DNA from: Bartonella phoceensis
Lineage (GTDB): Bacteria > Pseudomonadota > Alphaproteobacteria > Rhizobiales > Rhizobiaceae
NCBI RefSeq assembly: GCF_902825145.1
Contig: NZ_CADEAD010000001.1
Span: forward strand, 62,001-126,000
Length of the DNA: 64,000 bases
Direction: 5' to 3'
Numbering within the stretch: the first letter of the stretch is position 1; each line of letters opens with the position of its first letter. This document shows, in pieces, positions 49,541 to 61,061 of this stretch. A program made the position numbers and the translations under genes. Under the pieces are notes generated by a model that did not search any database, was not told where the DNA came from, and saw only the letters and a program-made list of their open reading frames with translations.

Positions 49541-52456
49541 ATGACTGTGAAAAGTGAAACAATAGATTATTCGAAAACTCTTTATTTACCGCAAACAAAT
49601 TTTCCTATGCGTGCAGGATTGCCGCAAAAAGAACTTGAATTGATGGCAAGATGGGAAGATATAGGGCTTTATACGCAATTACGCCAACAAGCAAAAGACC
49701 GCCCACTTTACATTCTTCATGATGGTCCACCTTATGCAAATGGACATATTCATATCGGCCATGCTTTGAATAAAGTTCTAAAGGATGTGATTGTTCGTTC
49801 ATTCCAAATGCGCGGTTTTAATGCAAATTATGTTCCTGGTTGGGATTGCCATGGGCTTCCGATTGAATGGAAGATTGAAGAAAAATATCGTGCACAAGGG
49901 AAAAATAAGGACGATATACCCCTTAACGAATTTCGTCAAGAATGCCGTGAATTTGCACAGCATTGGATAACAGTTCAGAGTAAAGAATTTAAACGCCTTG
50001 GCGTTATTGGAGATTTTAACACGCCCTACACCACGATGGCTTTTCGCGCAGAAGCACGCATTGCCAGTGAATTGATGAAATTTGCTATGTCAGATCAGAT
50101 TTATCGTGGTTCAAAGCCTGTAATGTGGTCTGTTGTAGAGCGTACAGCTTTGGCAGAGGCTGAGATTGAGTATCACGATCATGAATCAGAAGTCATATGG
50201 GTTAAGTTTCCCGTCTTTGAAACAGATTCTAGCGATTTGTATGGTGCTTATGTTGTGATTTGGACAACGACTCCGTGGACAATTCCGGGGAATCGTGCAG
50301 TGAGTTATTCCTCACAGATTTCTTATGGTGTGTACGAAGTTGAAAGCGCGGAAAATGATTTTGGTCCTCAAGTTGGAGAGAAGCTTCTTTTTGCTGATGC
50401 ATTGGCTATGAGTTGTGCAGAAAAAGCCAAACTTATTTTGAAACGTTTACGTATTCTTTCTGCTGAGGAGCTTAAAACGCTTGTTCTTTCTCATCCACTT
50501 AAAGGTTTGGCTGGAGGTTATCATTATAAGATTGCGATGCTTGATGGTTCTCACGTAACAGAGAGTGCTGGGACGGGTTTTGTTCATACTGCACCAAGCC
50601 ACGGGCGTGAAGACTTTGAAATTTGGAATGCTTATAGACCTCTATTGGAACAGAAAGATATTGATTCGTCTATACCGTTTCCTGTTGATGATGCCGGTTT
50701 TTATACGAAGGATGTTCCTGGTTTTGGACCGGACCGTGAGGGGGGGCCAGCACGCATCATTGATGATAATGGAAAAATGGGTGATGCCAATAAAGAGGTT
50801 ATTAATGCTTTGATTCAAGCAGATCGATTGTTTGCACGTGGTCGTTTAAAACATTCCTATCCTCACAGTTGGCGTTCGAAAAAACCGGTTATTTTCCGCA
50901 ATACACCACAATGGTTTATTGCAATGGATAAAGATCTCGGTGATGGTTCAACTTTACGCAGTCGTGCTTTGGATGCTGTTTCGATGACGCGTTTTGTGCC
51001 TTCTTCTGGTCAAAATCGTTTAGCGTCTATGATATCAGATCGTCCTGATTGGGTTCTTTCTCGTCAACGCGCTTGGGGGGTCCCGATTTGTATTTTTGCC
51101 AATGAAGATGGTGTTGTTTTGAAAGATGAGCGTGTGAATGAGCGTATTTTGCAGGCTTTTGAGGCAGAAGGGGCGGATGCATGGTTTGCCGAGGGAGCAC
51201 GTGAACGTTTTTTAGGTGACCGTGCACATGAGCCTTGGGTGCAGGTTCATGATATTCTTGATGTTTGGTTTGATTCTGGAGCAAGCCATAGTTTTGTCTT
51301 AGAAGATCGTGCTGATTTAAAATGGCCTGCTGATGTTTATTTTGAAGGATCTGATCAACATCGCGGATGGTTCCAATCTTCTCTTTTGGAAAGCTGTGGT
51401 ACACGCGCGCGTTCTCCTTATAAGACAGTGGTTACACATGGTTTTACTTTGGATGAAAATGGCAAGAAAATGTCTAAGTCTTTAGGCAACACAGTTGTTC
51501 CGCAAGAGATCATTAAAACATCTGGTGCTGATATTTTTCGTCTCTGGGTTATGACAACGGATTATTGGGAAGATCAACGTTTAGGCAAAAAAATTCTTCA
51601 AACAAATGTGGATTCTTATCGCAAATTACGAAATGCAATTCGTTGGATGCTTGGAACTTTAGCACATGATGAAGGAGAGGAAATATCTTATTGTGCACTA
51701 CCAGATCTTGAAAAATTTATATTGCATCGGCTTTTTGAACTCGATCAATTGATTAATCGAGCCTATGACGCATTTGATTTTAAAAGGATTATGCGTGCAT
51801 TGCTAGATTTTTCAATCATCGAGTTATCAGCATTTTATTTTGATATTCGCAAAGATTCCCTTTACTGCGATGCACCTTCGTCAGAAAAACGCAAAGCTTC
51901 TTTGCAGGTTGTCCGTGAGATTTTTAAGAGAATGGTAACATGGCTTGCTCCAATGTTACCTTTTACGATGGAAGAAGCCTGGTTAGAACGCTACCCCGAA
52001 AGCCAATCAGTACATTTAGAACAGTTTAGTCCTGTGAGCGAGGAATGGCATAATGAATCTTTGGCTGAACGTTGGAAAAAAGTTCGGCAAGTCCGTAAAG
52101 TTGTGACAGGTGCTTTAGAGCTTGAACGAGCGGACAAGCTTATTGGGTCATCTTTGGAAGCAGCACCTATTGTTTTTATTTCTAATCCAACTTTACGAGA
52201 GGCATTAGAAAATTTAGATATGGCGGAGATTTGTATCACCAGTGCCCTAACAATTAATCAGGGTATACCACCTAAAGATGCTTTTACTCTGAGTGATGTG
52301 GAAGGCGTTGGTGTGTATCCGGGGAAGGCATTGGGGAGAAAATGCGCTAGGTCATGGCGTTATACACAAGACATTGGAAGTGATCCGGCTTATCCAGATG
52401 TATCTGCTCGGGATGCAGCTGCTTTGCGGGAATTACAGATACTTGGCAAGATTTGA
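49541..52456 (+). CDS. ileS: Isoleucyl-tRNA synthetase
   Basis: A class Ia aminoacyl-tRNA synthetase of 971 residues. The HIGH motif is in [16 protein letters not shown] (about residues 64-79) and the KMSKS motif is in [16 protein letters not shown]. The CP1 editing domain includes [15 protein letters not shown], and WDCHGLPIE is also diagnostic. No obvious C-terminal zinc finger is seen. The ATG at 49541 has a weak upstream AGGAA. The gene stands directly after the hbp array and its terminator. Confidence 0.97.
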   Translation: MTVKSETIDYSKTLYLPQTNFPMRAGLPQKELELMARWEDIGLYTQLRQQAKDRPLYILHDGPPYANGHIHIGHALNKVLKDVIVRSFQMRGFNANYVPGWDCHGLPIEWKIEEKYRAQGKNKDDIPLNEFRQECREFAQHWITVQSKEFKRLGVIGDFNTPYTTMAFRAEARIASELMKFAMSDQIYRGSKPVMWSVVERTALAEAEIEYHDHESEVIWVKFPVFETDSSDLYGAYVVIWTTTPWTIPGNRAVSYSSQISYGVYEVESAENDFGPQVGEKLLFADALAMSCAEKAKLILKRLRILSAEELKTLVLSHPLKGLAGGYHYKIAMLDGSHVTESAGTGFVHTAPSHGREDFEIWNAYRPLLEQKDIDSSIPFPVDDAGFYTKDVPGFGPDREGGPARIIDDNGKMGDANKEVINALIQADRLFARGRLKHSYPHSWRSKKPVIFRNTPQWFIAMDKDLGDGSTLRSRALDAVSMTRFVPSSGQNRLASMISDRPDWVLSRQRAWGVPICIFANEDGVVLKDERVNERILQAFEAEGADAWFAEGARERFLGDRAHEPWVQVHDILDVWFDSGASHSFVLEDRADLKWPADVYFEGSDQHRGWFQSSLLESCGTRARSPYKTVVTHGFTLDENGKKMSKSLGNTVVPQEIIKTSGADIFRLWVMTTDYWEDQRLGKKILQTNVDSYRKLRNAIRWMLGTLAHDEGEEISYCALPDLEKFILHRLFELDQLINRAYDAFDFKRIMRALLDFSIIELSAFYFDIRKDSLYCDAPSSEKRKASLQVVREIFKRMVTWLAPMLPFTMEEAWLERYPESQSVHLEQFSPVSEEWHNESLAERWKKVRQVRKVVTGALELERADKLIGSSLEAAPIVFISNPTLREALENLDMAEICITSALTINQGIPPKDAFTLSDVEGVGVYPGKALGRKCARSWRYTQDIGSDPAYPDVSARDAAALRELQILGKI

Positions 52457-52654
52457 AATTTTAGATAAACGGAAGAAATACAGGGATAGAGAGAGCGTTT
52501 TTGTAGTTTGGATTCCGTTATTGATGTGTTTAGTCTTTTATGATAGTGATAAAGCCTGTTGTTTTTCCGTAGGGGGGTGAGTTTGTGTATAGACCGGGCC
52601 TCAATAAATACGGGAAGGCCGATGGGCCATATACTTGGGAAAATGGAATAAGCA

Positions 52655-53182
52655 GTGAAAAAAAATGAAGTCAAAATATTGCGGTCAAGCATTTTGGGTG
52701 CGTGCTTTGTTTTAACAGGGTGTAGTTTATCCGCTCCTAGCTATGGGACAGACAAGCCGGTTTCATTACAGTTTTTTGAAGATATTGCTAACATTACCTC
52801 TCTAACATCAAAAAATAACAATAGTCAGCTTGTTATGAAACCTCATCCAAAACTTGTGATTCCAAAGTTTAGCTCACGTATGGTTTTACCATTACCACAG
52901 CAGGATAATTCGTCCAATGAAGTAGAAGCATCAAAGCAGCATCCTAGGGATGGCAGAGTGGTTGTTTTCCCAAAGAAAATATCATCAGCTAATGAGTATG
53001 CAAATACTGCTGGTTCAAAAAGTGTTTCACGGTTGAAAGCGAAGCAACGACAAGAATATTTACGTCGTCAGAGAGCACAAGTGGGAAGTGCACAATATCG
53101 TCGCTATCTCACAGAGCCCCCTTTAAGTTATCGTCAACCAGCAAAGATTGCACCCATTAGCAAAAAAGATTCGGGGCGTTAA
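52655..53182 (+). CDS. Small predicted lipoprotein, function unknown
   Basis: A 175-residue protein with a GTG start at 52655 (no in-frame ATG nearby). A basic N-terminus (MKKNEVKILRSS) leads to ILGACFVLTGC, a clear lipobox with the lipidated Cys near residue 23. The mature part is hydrophilic and low in complexity, and basic near the end (RLKAKQRQEYLRRQRAQ). I do not recognise a domain. It lies 198 nt after ileS on the same strand, where rhizobia often have a small lipoprotein gene. Confidence 0.7.
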   Translation: MKKNEVKILRSSILGACFVLTGCSLSAPSYGTDKPVSLQFFEDIANITSLTSKNNNSQLVMKPHPKLVIPKFSSRMVLPLPQQDNSSNEVEASKQHPRDGRVVVFPKKISSANEYANTAGSKSVSRLKAKQRQEYLRRQRAQVGSAQYRRYLTEPPLSYRQPAKIAPISKKDSGR

Positions 53183-53300
53183 AAGAGCTTCAAAGAATAA
53201 AGTGCTTCGAAAATTCCCTCTGATAAAAAGAAGAGTCATTATTTTGAGGGGGGGGTAGTATTTTTAAAAGATAGGCGTATTAGATAAGAAGAGGGATTTT

Positions 53301-53747
53301 TTAACACCGTTTTTGTGTAAAAAAGTCTTTAAGCAGTTGAACAGCTTCTTTTTCCTTGAAACCAGAATAGATCTCAGGTTTGTGATGACAAGTTTTCTGC
53401 TGGTAAAAGCGTGGACCATGTTCAATGGCACCTCCTTTGGAGTCGCTTGTTGCATAATAAAGACGTCGGATGCGTGCAAATGAAATAGCAGCGGCGCACA
53501 TTGCACAAGGTTCAAGGGTTACATAGAGGTCGCAATCAGGCAGTCTTTCGCTTTGAAATGTTTCGCAGGCCATACGAATAACACGCATTTCTGCATGTCC
53601 TGTAGGATCATATGCGGCTTTTGTGTAGTTACCGGCGCGTGCAATAATTGTTTTACCGTGTGTGATAACAGCACCTACCGGGACTTCATCTTTTTTCTTT
53701 GCCCATTGGGCTTCTAAAATGGCTATTTCCATAGGTGTCAAGGTCAT
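53301..53747 (-). CDS. tadA: tRNA-specific adenosine deaminase TadA
   Basis: TadA deaminates A34 to inosine in tRNA-Arg(ACG). The 148-residue protein has the cytidine-deaminase zinc site: HAEMRVIRMA with the catalytic Glu, and EPCAMCAAAISFARI with two zinc Cys. VGAVITHGKTIIARAGN and LYYATSDSKGGAIEHG fit the tRNA-specific family better than free-base deaminases. It is convergent with the small lipoprotein gene and divergent from rluB. Confidence 0.93.
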   Translation of the reverse strand: MTLTPMEIAILEAQWAKKKDEVPVGAVITHGKTIIARAGNYTKAAYDPTGHAEMRVIRMACETFQSERLPDCDLYVTLEPCAMCAAAISFARIRRLYYATSDSKGGAIEHGPRFYQQKTCHHKPEIYSGFKEKEAVQLLKDFFTQKRC

Positions 53748-54003
53748 AGAGTTCTTTCTGCAAAAGTATAGGGATTCGAAGGCTTTTCTAGAGAAAAGAA
53801 TACTTATAAAATGGGTGAACTATGATCCTTTTATAACAAAGAGACATATTTTAAAATGTTTAAAACGAACTTGCAAGTAACCGATACATTACTTCTGCTA
53901 TAGGATAGAAAATGATTGTATTACTGACCTTTTTCAGGATAAGCGGTATGGTACGGGGTAACAATTTTCTGAACCTACTGGAAGAGATTGGTGTGAAAAA
54001 CAA

Positions 54004-55404
54004 ATGAATGAAAACAGCAAGAGTGAACGAATTGCTAAAAGGTTAGCGCGTGCAGGGGTTGCCTCACGACGTGATGCAGAGATGATGATTGCTGCAGGCC
54101 GTATTGTCGTGAATGGTGAAGTTGTGACGACGCCTGCTTTTAATGTTACCCGCTCTGATGTTATTAAAGTTGATGGCAAACCTTTGTCTCCTACGGAACG
54201 AACGCGATTATGGCTTTACCACAAGCCGGCAGGATTTGTCACCACTAACCGTGATCCTGAAGGTAGGCCAACAGTCTTTAGCAACTTACCAAAAGGAATG
54301 CCTCGTGTTCTTTCAATAGGAAGACTTGACATTAACACAGAAGGACTTTTGCTGTTAACCAACGATGGTGGTTTAGCACATGTATTAGAGCTTCCTTTAA
54401 CAGGGTGGGTGCGCAAATATCGGATTCGTGCACATGGAAAAATAACACAGGGTGCACTTGATAACCTTAAAAATGGCATAGCGATTGATGGTATTTTCTA
54501 TGGTTCGATTGAAGCATCGATTGAACGTGAACAAGGGTCAAATATATGGCTTTCTGTAGCGTTGCGTGAAGGAAAAAATCGTGAAATAAAAAAGGTTTTG
54601 GGTGCATTAGGATTATTGGTTAATCGTTTAATCCGTGTATCTTATGGTCCATTTCAGCTCTCTGATTTGGAAGAAGGAGCTGTTCGTGAGATAAAAGGAC
54701 GAATGTTACGTGAGCAATTGGGGGAGCGTTTAATTATGCAAGCCAATGCAGATTTTGATTCTCCTATTCTGAAACCCTTTTCAAACTCTACCGTTATTGC
54801 GGAAAAACGAAGTGGTAAAGATTCTTCTGTTACAAATGATGGTCGGATTTTCTCGAGTAGTAGAGAGATAAAACGCAAACAGCGCGACAGATCTATTCAG
54901 CACGATCAATCACGATTGGCTACGAAATCTGATGAAAAACTTGTGCGCAAGGATCGGAATGAAGAAGGAAAAGCAGAGCATTTTTTGCCTCGTTCGCGTC
55001 GTTGTAATGTTTGGATGGCTCCTGGTGCACGACCACAAAGTGGGCGCAAGAAGTCTTTCTATGGCGAAAATTCCTCGCATGAACATAAAAGCAAACTAGT
55101 TGATCAGAAATTTGTTCATAGAGAAAGAAAAAAGCCACCAGAAGTTCAATTACAGAAAGAGAGGGGTGCGAATTTTGATCAAAAATATGGTAAAAAATCT
55201 TTTAGTAAGGCGCGTTTTATTGGCAAGAAGGAGCGTTTTTTAAAGAAAGAAGAAAAGATCATGAAAGATAAAAATGATGCGCGTTCTTTTGAAAGAAAAC
55301 GTAGGACTAAGTTTGATAGTACCATGAAAAAATCTAAAGCGTATAGTGGTGATGCAAAAACAACGAAGAAATTTGGAGGAGCACGTGCGGATTATCGGGG
55401 GTAA
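54004..55404 (+). CDS. rluB: 23S rRNA pseudouridine synthase RluB-like, with long basic C-terminal tail
   Basis: The enzyme would make a pseudouridine in helix 80 of 23S rRNA (RluB) or in a related rRNA site (RsuA group). An S4 RNA-binding domain lies at residues 6-55 (RIAKRLARAGVASRRDAEMMI). The catalytic domain includes GRLDINTEGLLLLTNDGGLAH (catalytic Asp) and VALREGKNREIKKVLGALGL. From about residue 255 to 466 the protein is a Lys/Arg/Ser-rich, poorly conserved tail without a recognised domain. Such tails occur in alphaproteobacterial RluB. The 3' end overlaps rsmD by 20 nt. Confidence 0.92.
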   Translation: MNENSKSERIAKRLARAGVASRRDAEMMIAAGRIVVNGEVVTTPAFNVTRSDVIKVDGKPLSPTERTRLWLYHKPAGFVTTNRDPEGRPTVFSNLPKGMPRVLSIGRLDINTEGLLLLTNDGGLAHVLELPLTGWVRKYRIRAHGKITQGALDNLKNGIAIDGIFYGSIEASIEREQGSNIWLSVALREGKNREIKKVLGALGLLVNRLIRVSYGPFQLSDLEEGAVREIKGRMLREQLGERLIMQANADFDSPILKPFSNSTVIAEKRSGKDSSVTNDGRIFSSSREIKRKQRDRSIQHDQSRLATKSDEKLVRKDRNEEGKAEHFLPRSRRCNVWMAPGARPQSGRKKSFYGENSSHEHKSKLVDQKFVHRERKKPPEVQLQKERGANFDQKYGKKSFSKARFIGKKERFLKKEEKIMKDKNDARSFERKRRTKFDSTMKKSKAYSGDAKTTKKFGGARADYRG

Positions 55405-55942
55405 ATTTGCTGGGCGTATTTTGTTTGCTCCTACGGGGCAATCGATTCGTCCAACGAGTGATCGGACACGCGAAAGCCTTTTCAATATTCTTGCTAGCCG
55501 AGAAGAACAATTTTGGACCAATAAACGTGTTCTTGATCTTTTTGCTGGGACTGGTGCTTTAGGCATAGAGGCTCTATCGCGTGGTGCAAAAGCTGCTGTT
55601 TTTGTTGAAAATTCAGTTGATGGGCGTGGACTGTTGCAAAAAAATATTGAAGCTTTTGAATTGCAGTCTATTGGGCGTATTTTGCGTCGCGATGCAACAA
55701 AACTGGGGAATATTGGGACAATGCTTCCATTTGATGTTATTTGTGCAGATCCTCCCTATGGACATTGTTTAGGTGAGCGTGCTTTTGTAGAAGCTCTAAG
55801 AGGAGGGTGGGCAAAATCTGATACACTTTTTGTGCTTGAAGAAAAGAAAGATACACTGATTCAATTACCTGATACATTTTATCTCGATGATGAGCGTTTT
55901 TATGGGGATACAGCAATACGTTTTTATAAACTGCGTTCATAA
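55385..55942 (+). CDS. rsmD: 16S rRNA (guanine(966)-N(2))-methyltransferase RsmD
   Basis: RsmD methylates G966 of 16S rRNA during assembly. I place the start at the GTG at 55385 (MRIIGGKFAGR), preceded by GGAGGA; the frame opens earlier, at 55346, inside rluB. The product is 185 residues. The family motifs are SIRPTSDRTRESLFNIL, VLDLFAGTGALGIEALSRGAK (SAM site) and the catalytic CADPPYG. It overlaps the 3' end of rluB, so two rRNA modification enzymes are coupled. Confidence 0.94.
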   Translation: MRIIGGKFAGRILFAPTGQSIRPTSDRTRESLFNILASREEQFWTNKRVLDLFAGTGALGIEALSRGAKAAVFVENSVDGRGLLQKNIEAFELQSIGRILRRDATKLGNIGTMLPFDVICADPPYGHCLGERAFVEALRGGWAKSDTLFVLEEKKDTLIQLPDTFYLDDERFYGDTAIRFYKLRS

Positions 55943-56530
55943 CTTCAGGCTTGAGGTAGTTCTTGTTTTTATCTGATAGGATAAGAGAGGTTATCTTATA
56001 TATCTTTTTTCATGAGGTGTTTGCTTTATTAACCAATCATCATTTTTGAAGTTAATCAAAGACGAAGAAAGATTTTCTGCAATTATTTTGCATCACTAAC
56101 GTATAATCTCTTATTCTTATACATGATACATCTAAGGGTATATAGCATGTTCGGGTGATATTCTCATGACCATCGCTATATGCTAAGTTTCAGGTAGACG
56201 ATATAAGAAGCATAAAGGTGTAATCGCCTTTGCAGCATTACTACACATGTACAAAAACCTTGATAACATTATACAAAGATATTCCCTTTTAAAATCGATG
56301 ATTCGATAACGTTTTATGCTTTTTTTAAAAATATTAACGGAATACATAAAAAAATATTTCTAAAATAAATCTGCAATTTTCTACATCCTTGGTATACTAT
56401 TTACACAAGTTTTCTTAGATCTAGTAATTTTTCATCATGGAAATTACTTTATATGTTCAAAATAAAGGATAAGTAATGTATAAAACGTGTTTTTAGATAT
56501 TATTTATAAATATTCTAAGGGGGAGAAGGT
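55943..56530. other. Intergenic region before the transketolase remnant
   Basis: This 588-nt AT-rich stretch has no gene or RNA that I can support. A purine-rich ribosome-binding sequence (GGGGGAGAAGG) is retained at its end, just before the old transketolase start at 56531. Confidence 0.4.
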
Positions 56531-58349
56531 ATGGCTTACGCAACCAATAAAGCAGATATTCATGATACGATTTATGCTCTGCGTTTATATCTTAAAGTCC
56601 TTGATCTCATTAGAAAAGCGGAATCCAGACAGACAGCTGGTAGCCTTTCCTGCATTGATTTCTTTTATATCTTATACAAATATATTCTTCAAATAAATCC
56701 AACACGTATCAATGAATCCCAAGTGTGATCGATATATTCAAAGTAAAGGGTATGCGGTTGAAGTGTTGTATAGTATATTATCAGAGAAATGGGATATTTT
56801 TATCCTCAATTTCTTGAGACGGATTTAAGCTTTGGTTCAAATTTTATTGGCCATGTAACCAAAAAAGTTCCTGGTATCGAATAACGCATAGAGTTTCTTG
56901 GTCATGGCTTATCTCTTGGTGCGGGAATAGCTCTTGCTGGACAGCATAACGCTCAATCCTGCCGTATTTTTGTACTTCTTGGCAACGGTGAAATGACAAA
57001 GGGATAGGTTTGGGAGTCAGCACTTTTTTCAGCATACTATAGACTTAGCAATCTTATTACCTTATTGCAGTTGTCAATAGAAATCGGTTGCAAATTATGG
57101 GTAACGGATGTCTTAATGAAAATAGAGCCTTTATCAGATGAATTTACAAGTTTTGGATGACACTTTGTAGAAATCGATGGTGACGATATAACACAACTGA
57201 AAAGACTTTTAGCATCAACTTTATCGCATAAGGAAAAACCAACAACAATACTTATGGATACAATAAATGGATGCGGAATTTTCGCTATGGAAATGACGTA
57301 CGCTGGTACCATAAAGTTCCAACAGATGAGGAATATAATAGGGCTGTCAATGAAATTCAGATAAAAATTCAATTGATGAAAGAAAGAGCGTGAATACTCT
57401 CTATCAAGAAACACAAACTGCCGTGAAATTTTCCAACCTCGAAATTTTGAATAAGACTCTTATAAAAATAGAAAATTTGATAAAGATATTGTTGTTTTAA
57501 CAGCTGATTCACGAATATCTGGAAAATTGACCGATTTACAAAATTTTATCCGAAATGTATTGTAGAAGTTGGAATTGCCAAACAAAATTTAGTAGGCGTT
57601 ACCGCTGGTCTCTTGCTTCATGTGGAAAAAAGCCTTTTGTTGTTTCGCAAGCGTGTTTTTTGACAACGCGTGTACTTGAACAAATAAAAGTAGATGTGGC
57701 TTATTGCGAAAATCCTGTTTAATTGATTGGTATAAGTGCTGATATTAGCCATGGATCCCTCAGGGCAACACATCATGCCATTTCTTATTTTGCTTCGCTT
57801 CGTGCTATTCCTAAACCTACGCATCATTGCTTCGGTGGATAATAAGGAAACGGAAGCTGTAATTCTCTCGATGCTTAGAAGTCCTACGCCTATTTATGTA
57901 CGTTTAGGAAAGCACTCTATTACAAATATTCATAAAGATACTTTAAAAATCAATATCAGCAAAGCTTCTGTTATAAAAAAAGAAAAGATGTTCTCTTACT
58001 TGCCACTGGCGAGACTGTTCAGATTTGTCTTGATGCTGCTAAAGAACTCCAAAATATGAAGTTATACCAATGTTTGTCAGTGTACCAACAATTCGGCCTT
58101 TATATGATGCATCTATTCTAGAACTGCGCAAACTTCACAGATCTATTATAGTCTGTGAAGAGCATAGTGGTAAATAAAGGGCTTGGAGATGCAATTGCGA
58201 GATTACTTATGGAACATAGCATTGTGTGCAAATTTGTATCGCTAGAGATATCGGATGAACCAATCTGTAATGGAAGCCAATTGGATGTTTTCGCACATTA
58301 TGAAAGAAGCTCAGGTAGTATAACGAAAACTGTGTCAGCAATGACATAA
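56531..58349 (+). pseudogene. Decayed transketolase locus (N- and C-terminal subunit genes)
   Basis: The locus begins with a good ribosome site and MAYATNKADIHDTIYALRLYLK, then shifts frame after about 65 codons. Later plus-strand pieces read FLETDLSFGSNFIGHVTKKVPG, LGHGLSLGAGIALAGQHNAQ, FVLLGNGEMTKG, ALFSAYYRLSNL and FVEIDGDDITQLKRLL, matching the thiamine-diphosphate (N-terminal) subunit. The second part has FVVSQACFLTTRVLEQIKVD, ATHHAISYFASLRAIPKP and SPTPIYVRLGKHSI. It ends with IIVCEEHSG and the NKGLGDAIARLL frame, matching the pyrimidine-binding and C-terminal domains. Many stops and frameshifts separate the pieces. Both genes of a split transketolase pair appear dead. Confidence 0.85.
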
Positions 58350-58754
58350 TATATAAAAATATTAAATTTCTTCCTAATATACTTACCAGTTAAAACATTA
58401 TAAATCATTGAGGATACAAAATAAAATAGATAAGCACATCAAATCGTGCTGTCTTTTTTTTCATTATTTAAAAATGTACTCTATAAAAGACAATATCATA
58501 TCCTATGGTATATTATCCAATAAATGCACACAAATATTATAGAGATTATAGAATCTGATCAATTTTTTATCGTTTATAGACTATTAATAATATATCTTGA
58601 TATTTTAAATAAAATTAATTATACACTATGCGTGTTTATTATATATTAAAATGAAACTAAATGACATTTATAAATCTACTTTTTTATGCCAACATGGAAG
58701 AGAATTAATTGGCGTATTATATTTTAAACGTTTTTTATAAATAGGAGGGAAAAA

Positions 58755-58841
58755 ATGCTTACAGCAGCACTTATATCTATTTTTGCTTTCTCAACAGTTA
58801 TTTTGCCTTTAATAGCTGCGCTTGTTCCTTTTTATCCTTAG
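58755..58841 (+). CDS. Possible small membrane peptide (28 residues)
   Basis: An ATG with AGGAGGG eight nt upstream opens a 28-codon frame, MLTAALISIFAFSTVILPLI followed by AALVPFYP, one hydrophobic helix. The ribosome site is among the best in the window. It could be a real small membrane protein or the preserved start of a decayed membrane-protein gene, since the surrounding sequence is decayed. There is no family match from memory. Confidence 0.3.
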   Translation: MLTAALISIFAFSTVILPLIAALVPFYP

Positions 58842-59091
58842 AATGAGCTTTTAACGACCCAAATAAAGGTTATGTAGTCTTATTTGTGTTTTTTTGCATT
58901 CAATTATTATTAAGCTTTTTTATTTGACTATTAGCGTAGTTATTGGACATTTCCCGTCGTTTTATGGAGGAGACTCTTGACATTTTCTATTTAACATTAA
59001 TTGTCAACATATCTGTGAAATACACAAATATACTCCTCTATAAAAAGGACTTTCATTTTCTAAAAACAGTGTAAAATATTGCTTTCGTTGT
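58842..59091. other. Non-coding stretch between the small frame and lldD
   Basis: AT-rich sequence with no supported gene. The neighbouring 58350-58754 is likewise empty apart from the ribosome site at its end. Confidence 0.4.
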
Positions 59092-60237
59092 TTAAAAAGC
59101 ATCTATATTTACTAAACTCTCACCTGTAATCTCTTTAACCGCCTGTGCACCGGTCAATGTCATAGCCACCCGCATTTCATTCGCAAAAAGATCAAGGAGA
59201 TGAGCAACACCTCTCTCGCCCGCTGCTGCAAGTGCATAAACAAAAGCACGCCCAATCATAACGGCATTTGCGCCTTGAGCTATCATGCGTACAACATCAA
59301 GGCCAGAACGAACACCAGAATCTACTAAAATAGCCAAATCACCCTTTACCGCTTCGGCAATTGCTGGCAATGCTCGTGCAGTAGATAAGACACCATCAAG
59401 TTGACGTCCTCCATGATTGGAAACAACAATACCATCAGCACCAAATTGTACTGCTTCTCGTGCATCTTCTGGATCGAGAATACCTTTCAAAATCATTTTT
59501 CCCTTCCAAAAATCTCGAATCCATTGCAAATCGCGCCAACCAATTGATGGATCAAAATTTGCACCGAGCCAACCAACATAATCATCCAATGCAATTTTCT
59601 TTTGCAAATAAGTAGAAACATTTCCAAGATCATGTGGACGCCCCATAAGACCAACATTCCAAGCCCAATGTGGATGAATAAAAGCTTGTAAAATACGACG
59701 TAACCCAGCATAAGGCCCAGACATTCCTGAATGTGCATCACGATAACGTGCACCAGGAACCGGCATATCGACTGTAAACACCAAGGTTTGTATTCCAGAA
59801 GCCCAAGCCCGCTCTAATGCATCACGCATAAATCCACGATCTTTAAGCACATAAAGTTGAAACCAAAATGCACTTCCAACTGCTTTCTGAACTTCTGCAA
59901 TAGGGCAAACTGAAACTGAGGATAGGGTAAAGGGAATACCTTTTTCAACGGCTGCACGCGCAGCTTGTACCTCACCACGGCGTGCATACATGCCTGTTAA
60001 TCCAACGGGTGCAAGTATAATCGGTAAATTAAGTGTTTGATCAAAAAGCTTGGTTGAAAGATCAACTTTACCGATCTGCTTCAGAATCCGTTGACGCAGT
60101 GCAAGTGCTTGAAGATCGGTACAATTACGTCGCAGCGTCTCCTCAGCATAAGCTCCACCATCAATGTAGTGAAAAAGGAAAGGAGGAAGTCTACGTTTTG
60201 CTGCCTTGCGGTAATCAAATGTTGAGGAAATAATCAT
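59092..60237 (-). CDS. lldD: FMN-dependent L-lactate dehydrogenase
   Basis: LldD oxidises L-lactate to pyruvate at the membrane and passes electrons to quinones. The start is the ATG at 60237 ([20 protein letters not shown]), giving 381 residues. Conserved parts are [52 protein letters not shown], the active-site His in [13 protein letters not shown], and [14 protein letters not shown] with [13 protein letters not shown] for the FMN phosphate. Other alpha-hydroxy-acid oxidases share the fold, so the exact substrate is likely but not proven. No lactate permease gene is adjacent. Confidence 0.9.
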   Translation of the reverse strand: MIISSTFDYRKAAKRRLPPFLFHYIDGGAYAEETLRRNCTDLQALALRQRILKQIGKVDLSTKLFDQTLNLPIILAPVGLTGMYARRGEVQAARAAVEKGIPFTLSSVSVCPIAEVQKAVGSAFWFQLYVLKDRGFMRDALERAWASGIQTLVFTVDMPVPGARYRDAHSGMSGPYAGLRRILQAFIHPHWAWNVGLMGRPHDLGNVSTYLQKKIALDDYVGWLGANFDPSIGWRDLQWIRDFWKGKMILKGILDPEDAREAVQFGADGIVVSNHGGRQLDGVLSTARALPAIAEAVKGDLAILVDSGVRSGLDVVRMIAQGANAVMIGRAFVYALAAAGERGVAHLLDLFANEMRVAMTLTGAQAVKEITGESLVNIDAF

Positions 60238-61061
60238 GAGTAGCACCAATATTCCTGAATGAACAATAAATACATTCTAAAACTAATAAGGACTAACCCG
60301 CACGTCACCTATTAGACGTTCTCCCAAAACACTTCATTCAGTAGATGCAGGAAATTAATATTGCAACTCAAAAATACATAAATGAAAATAAAATTTTTAT
60401 TACCCTCATTTAGATTAAGAATCTATGGGGGCTAAATCTTAATAAATAACTTATAAACGTACACATTATTAACATGTATCCAAAAATAAAGAATTAAGGT
60501 ACGACACCTTTTTCTCATCAATATCCTTTAAAAGATATTGTTTGAGTTATTGATTCTCATTTTAAAGCAATACCCTTCTTATAAACTATAAAGATATTTC
60601 ACATTACAGTTTTAAAAAGTTCTAGAGCTAACTATTGAGTATAGACTATGAAGCTTCTTTATAAAGATGAAAGTATCAATAGAACAAATTAAACTTGTCA
60701 CATGCATCAGATGTTTTCTTTTACAAGTTTCCAGCCAATAAAAATTTATCAAAGCACACACATCTCGATTTACTTAAAGAATTTTAATTATGATTATTTA
60801 TAAACAAAAAAATATCATCTTTTTTTCAGATATTTACTGTTCTATCACTGATAACTTACTTTCGCATTTTTTAACGATATTTGATATGAAAAGAGTACAG
60901 AATAATTTTTATTTCAATTTTTAAAAATAAAACGAATGCTAACAACCAATTTCGCATATCCAATTTGAGAAATGAACACATTAACAGTGTATCATATTTA
61001 TGAAAATGAGGTTGATATATATGCTTCTTGCAAAGACTTTATCAACACTCGTATCTTCAAA
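60238..61061. other. AT-rich intergenic region upstream of lldD
   Basis: About 820 nt without a supported gene. All frames are short, and no RNA gene or clear repeat was seen. It must include the lldD promoter, and the 3' region of the dCTP deaminase gene borders it. Confidence 0.4.

Noticed and set aside
52580..52640. GC-rich hairpin between ileS and the small lipoprotein gene as an RNA element
   Set aside because: GGGCC and GGCC words can pair in several ways, but no stable single structure or T-run stands out.
56531..56728. 65-residue intact protein
   Set aside because: It is the first piece of the transketolase remnant, which continues in other frames; a fragment lacking the cofactor site would not function.
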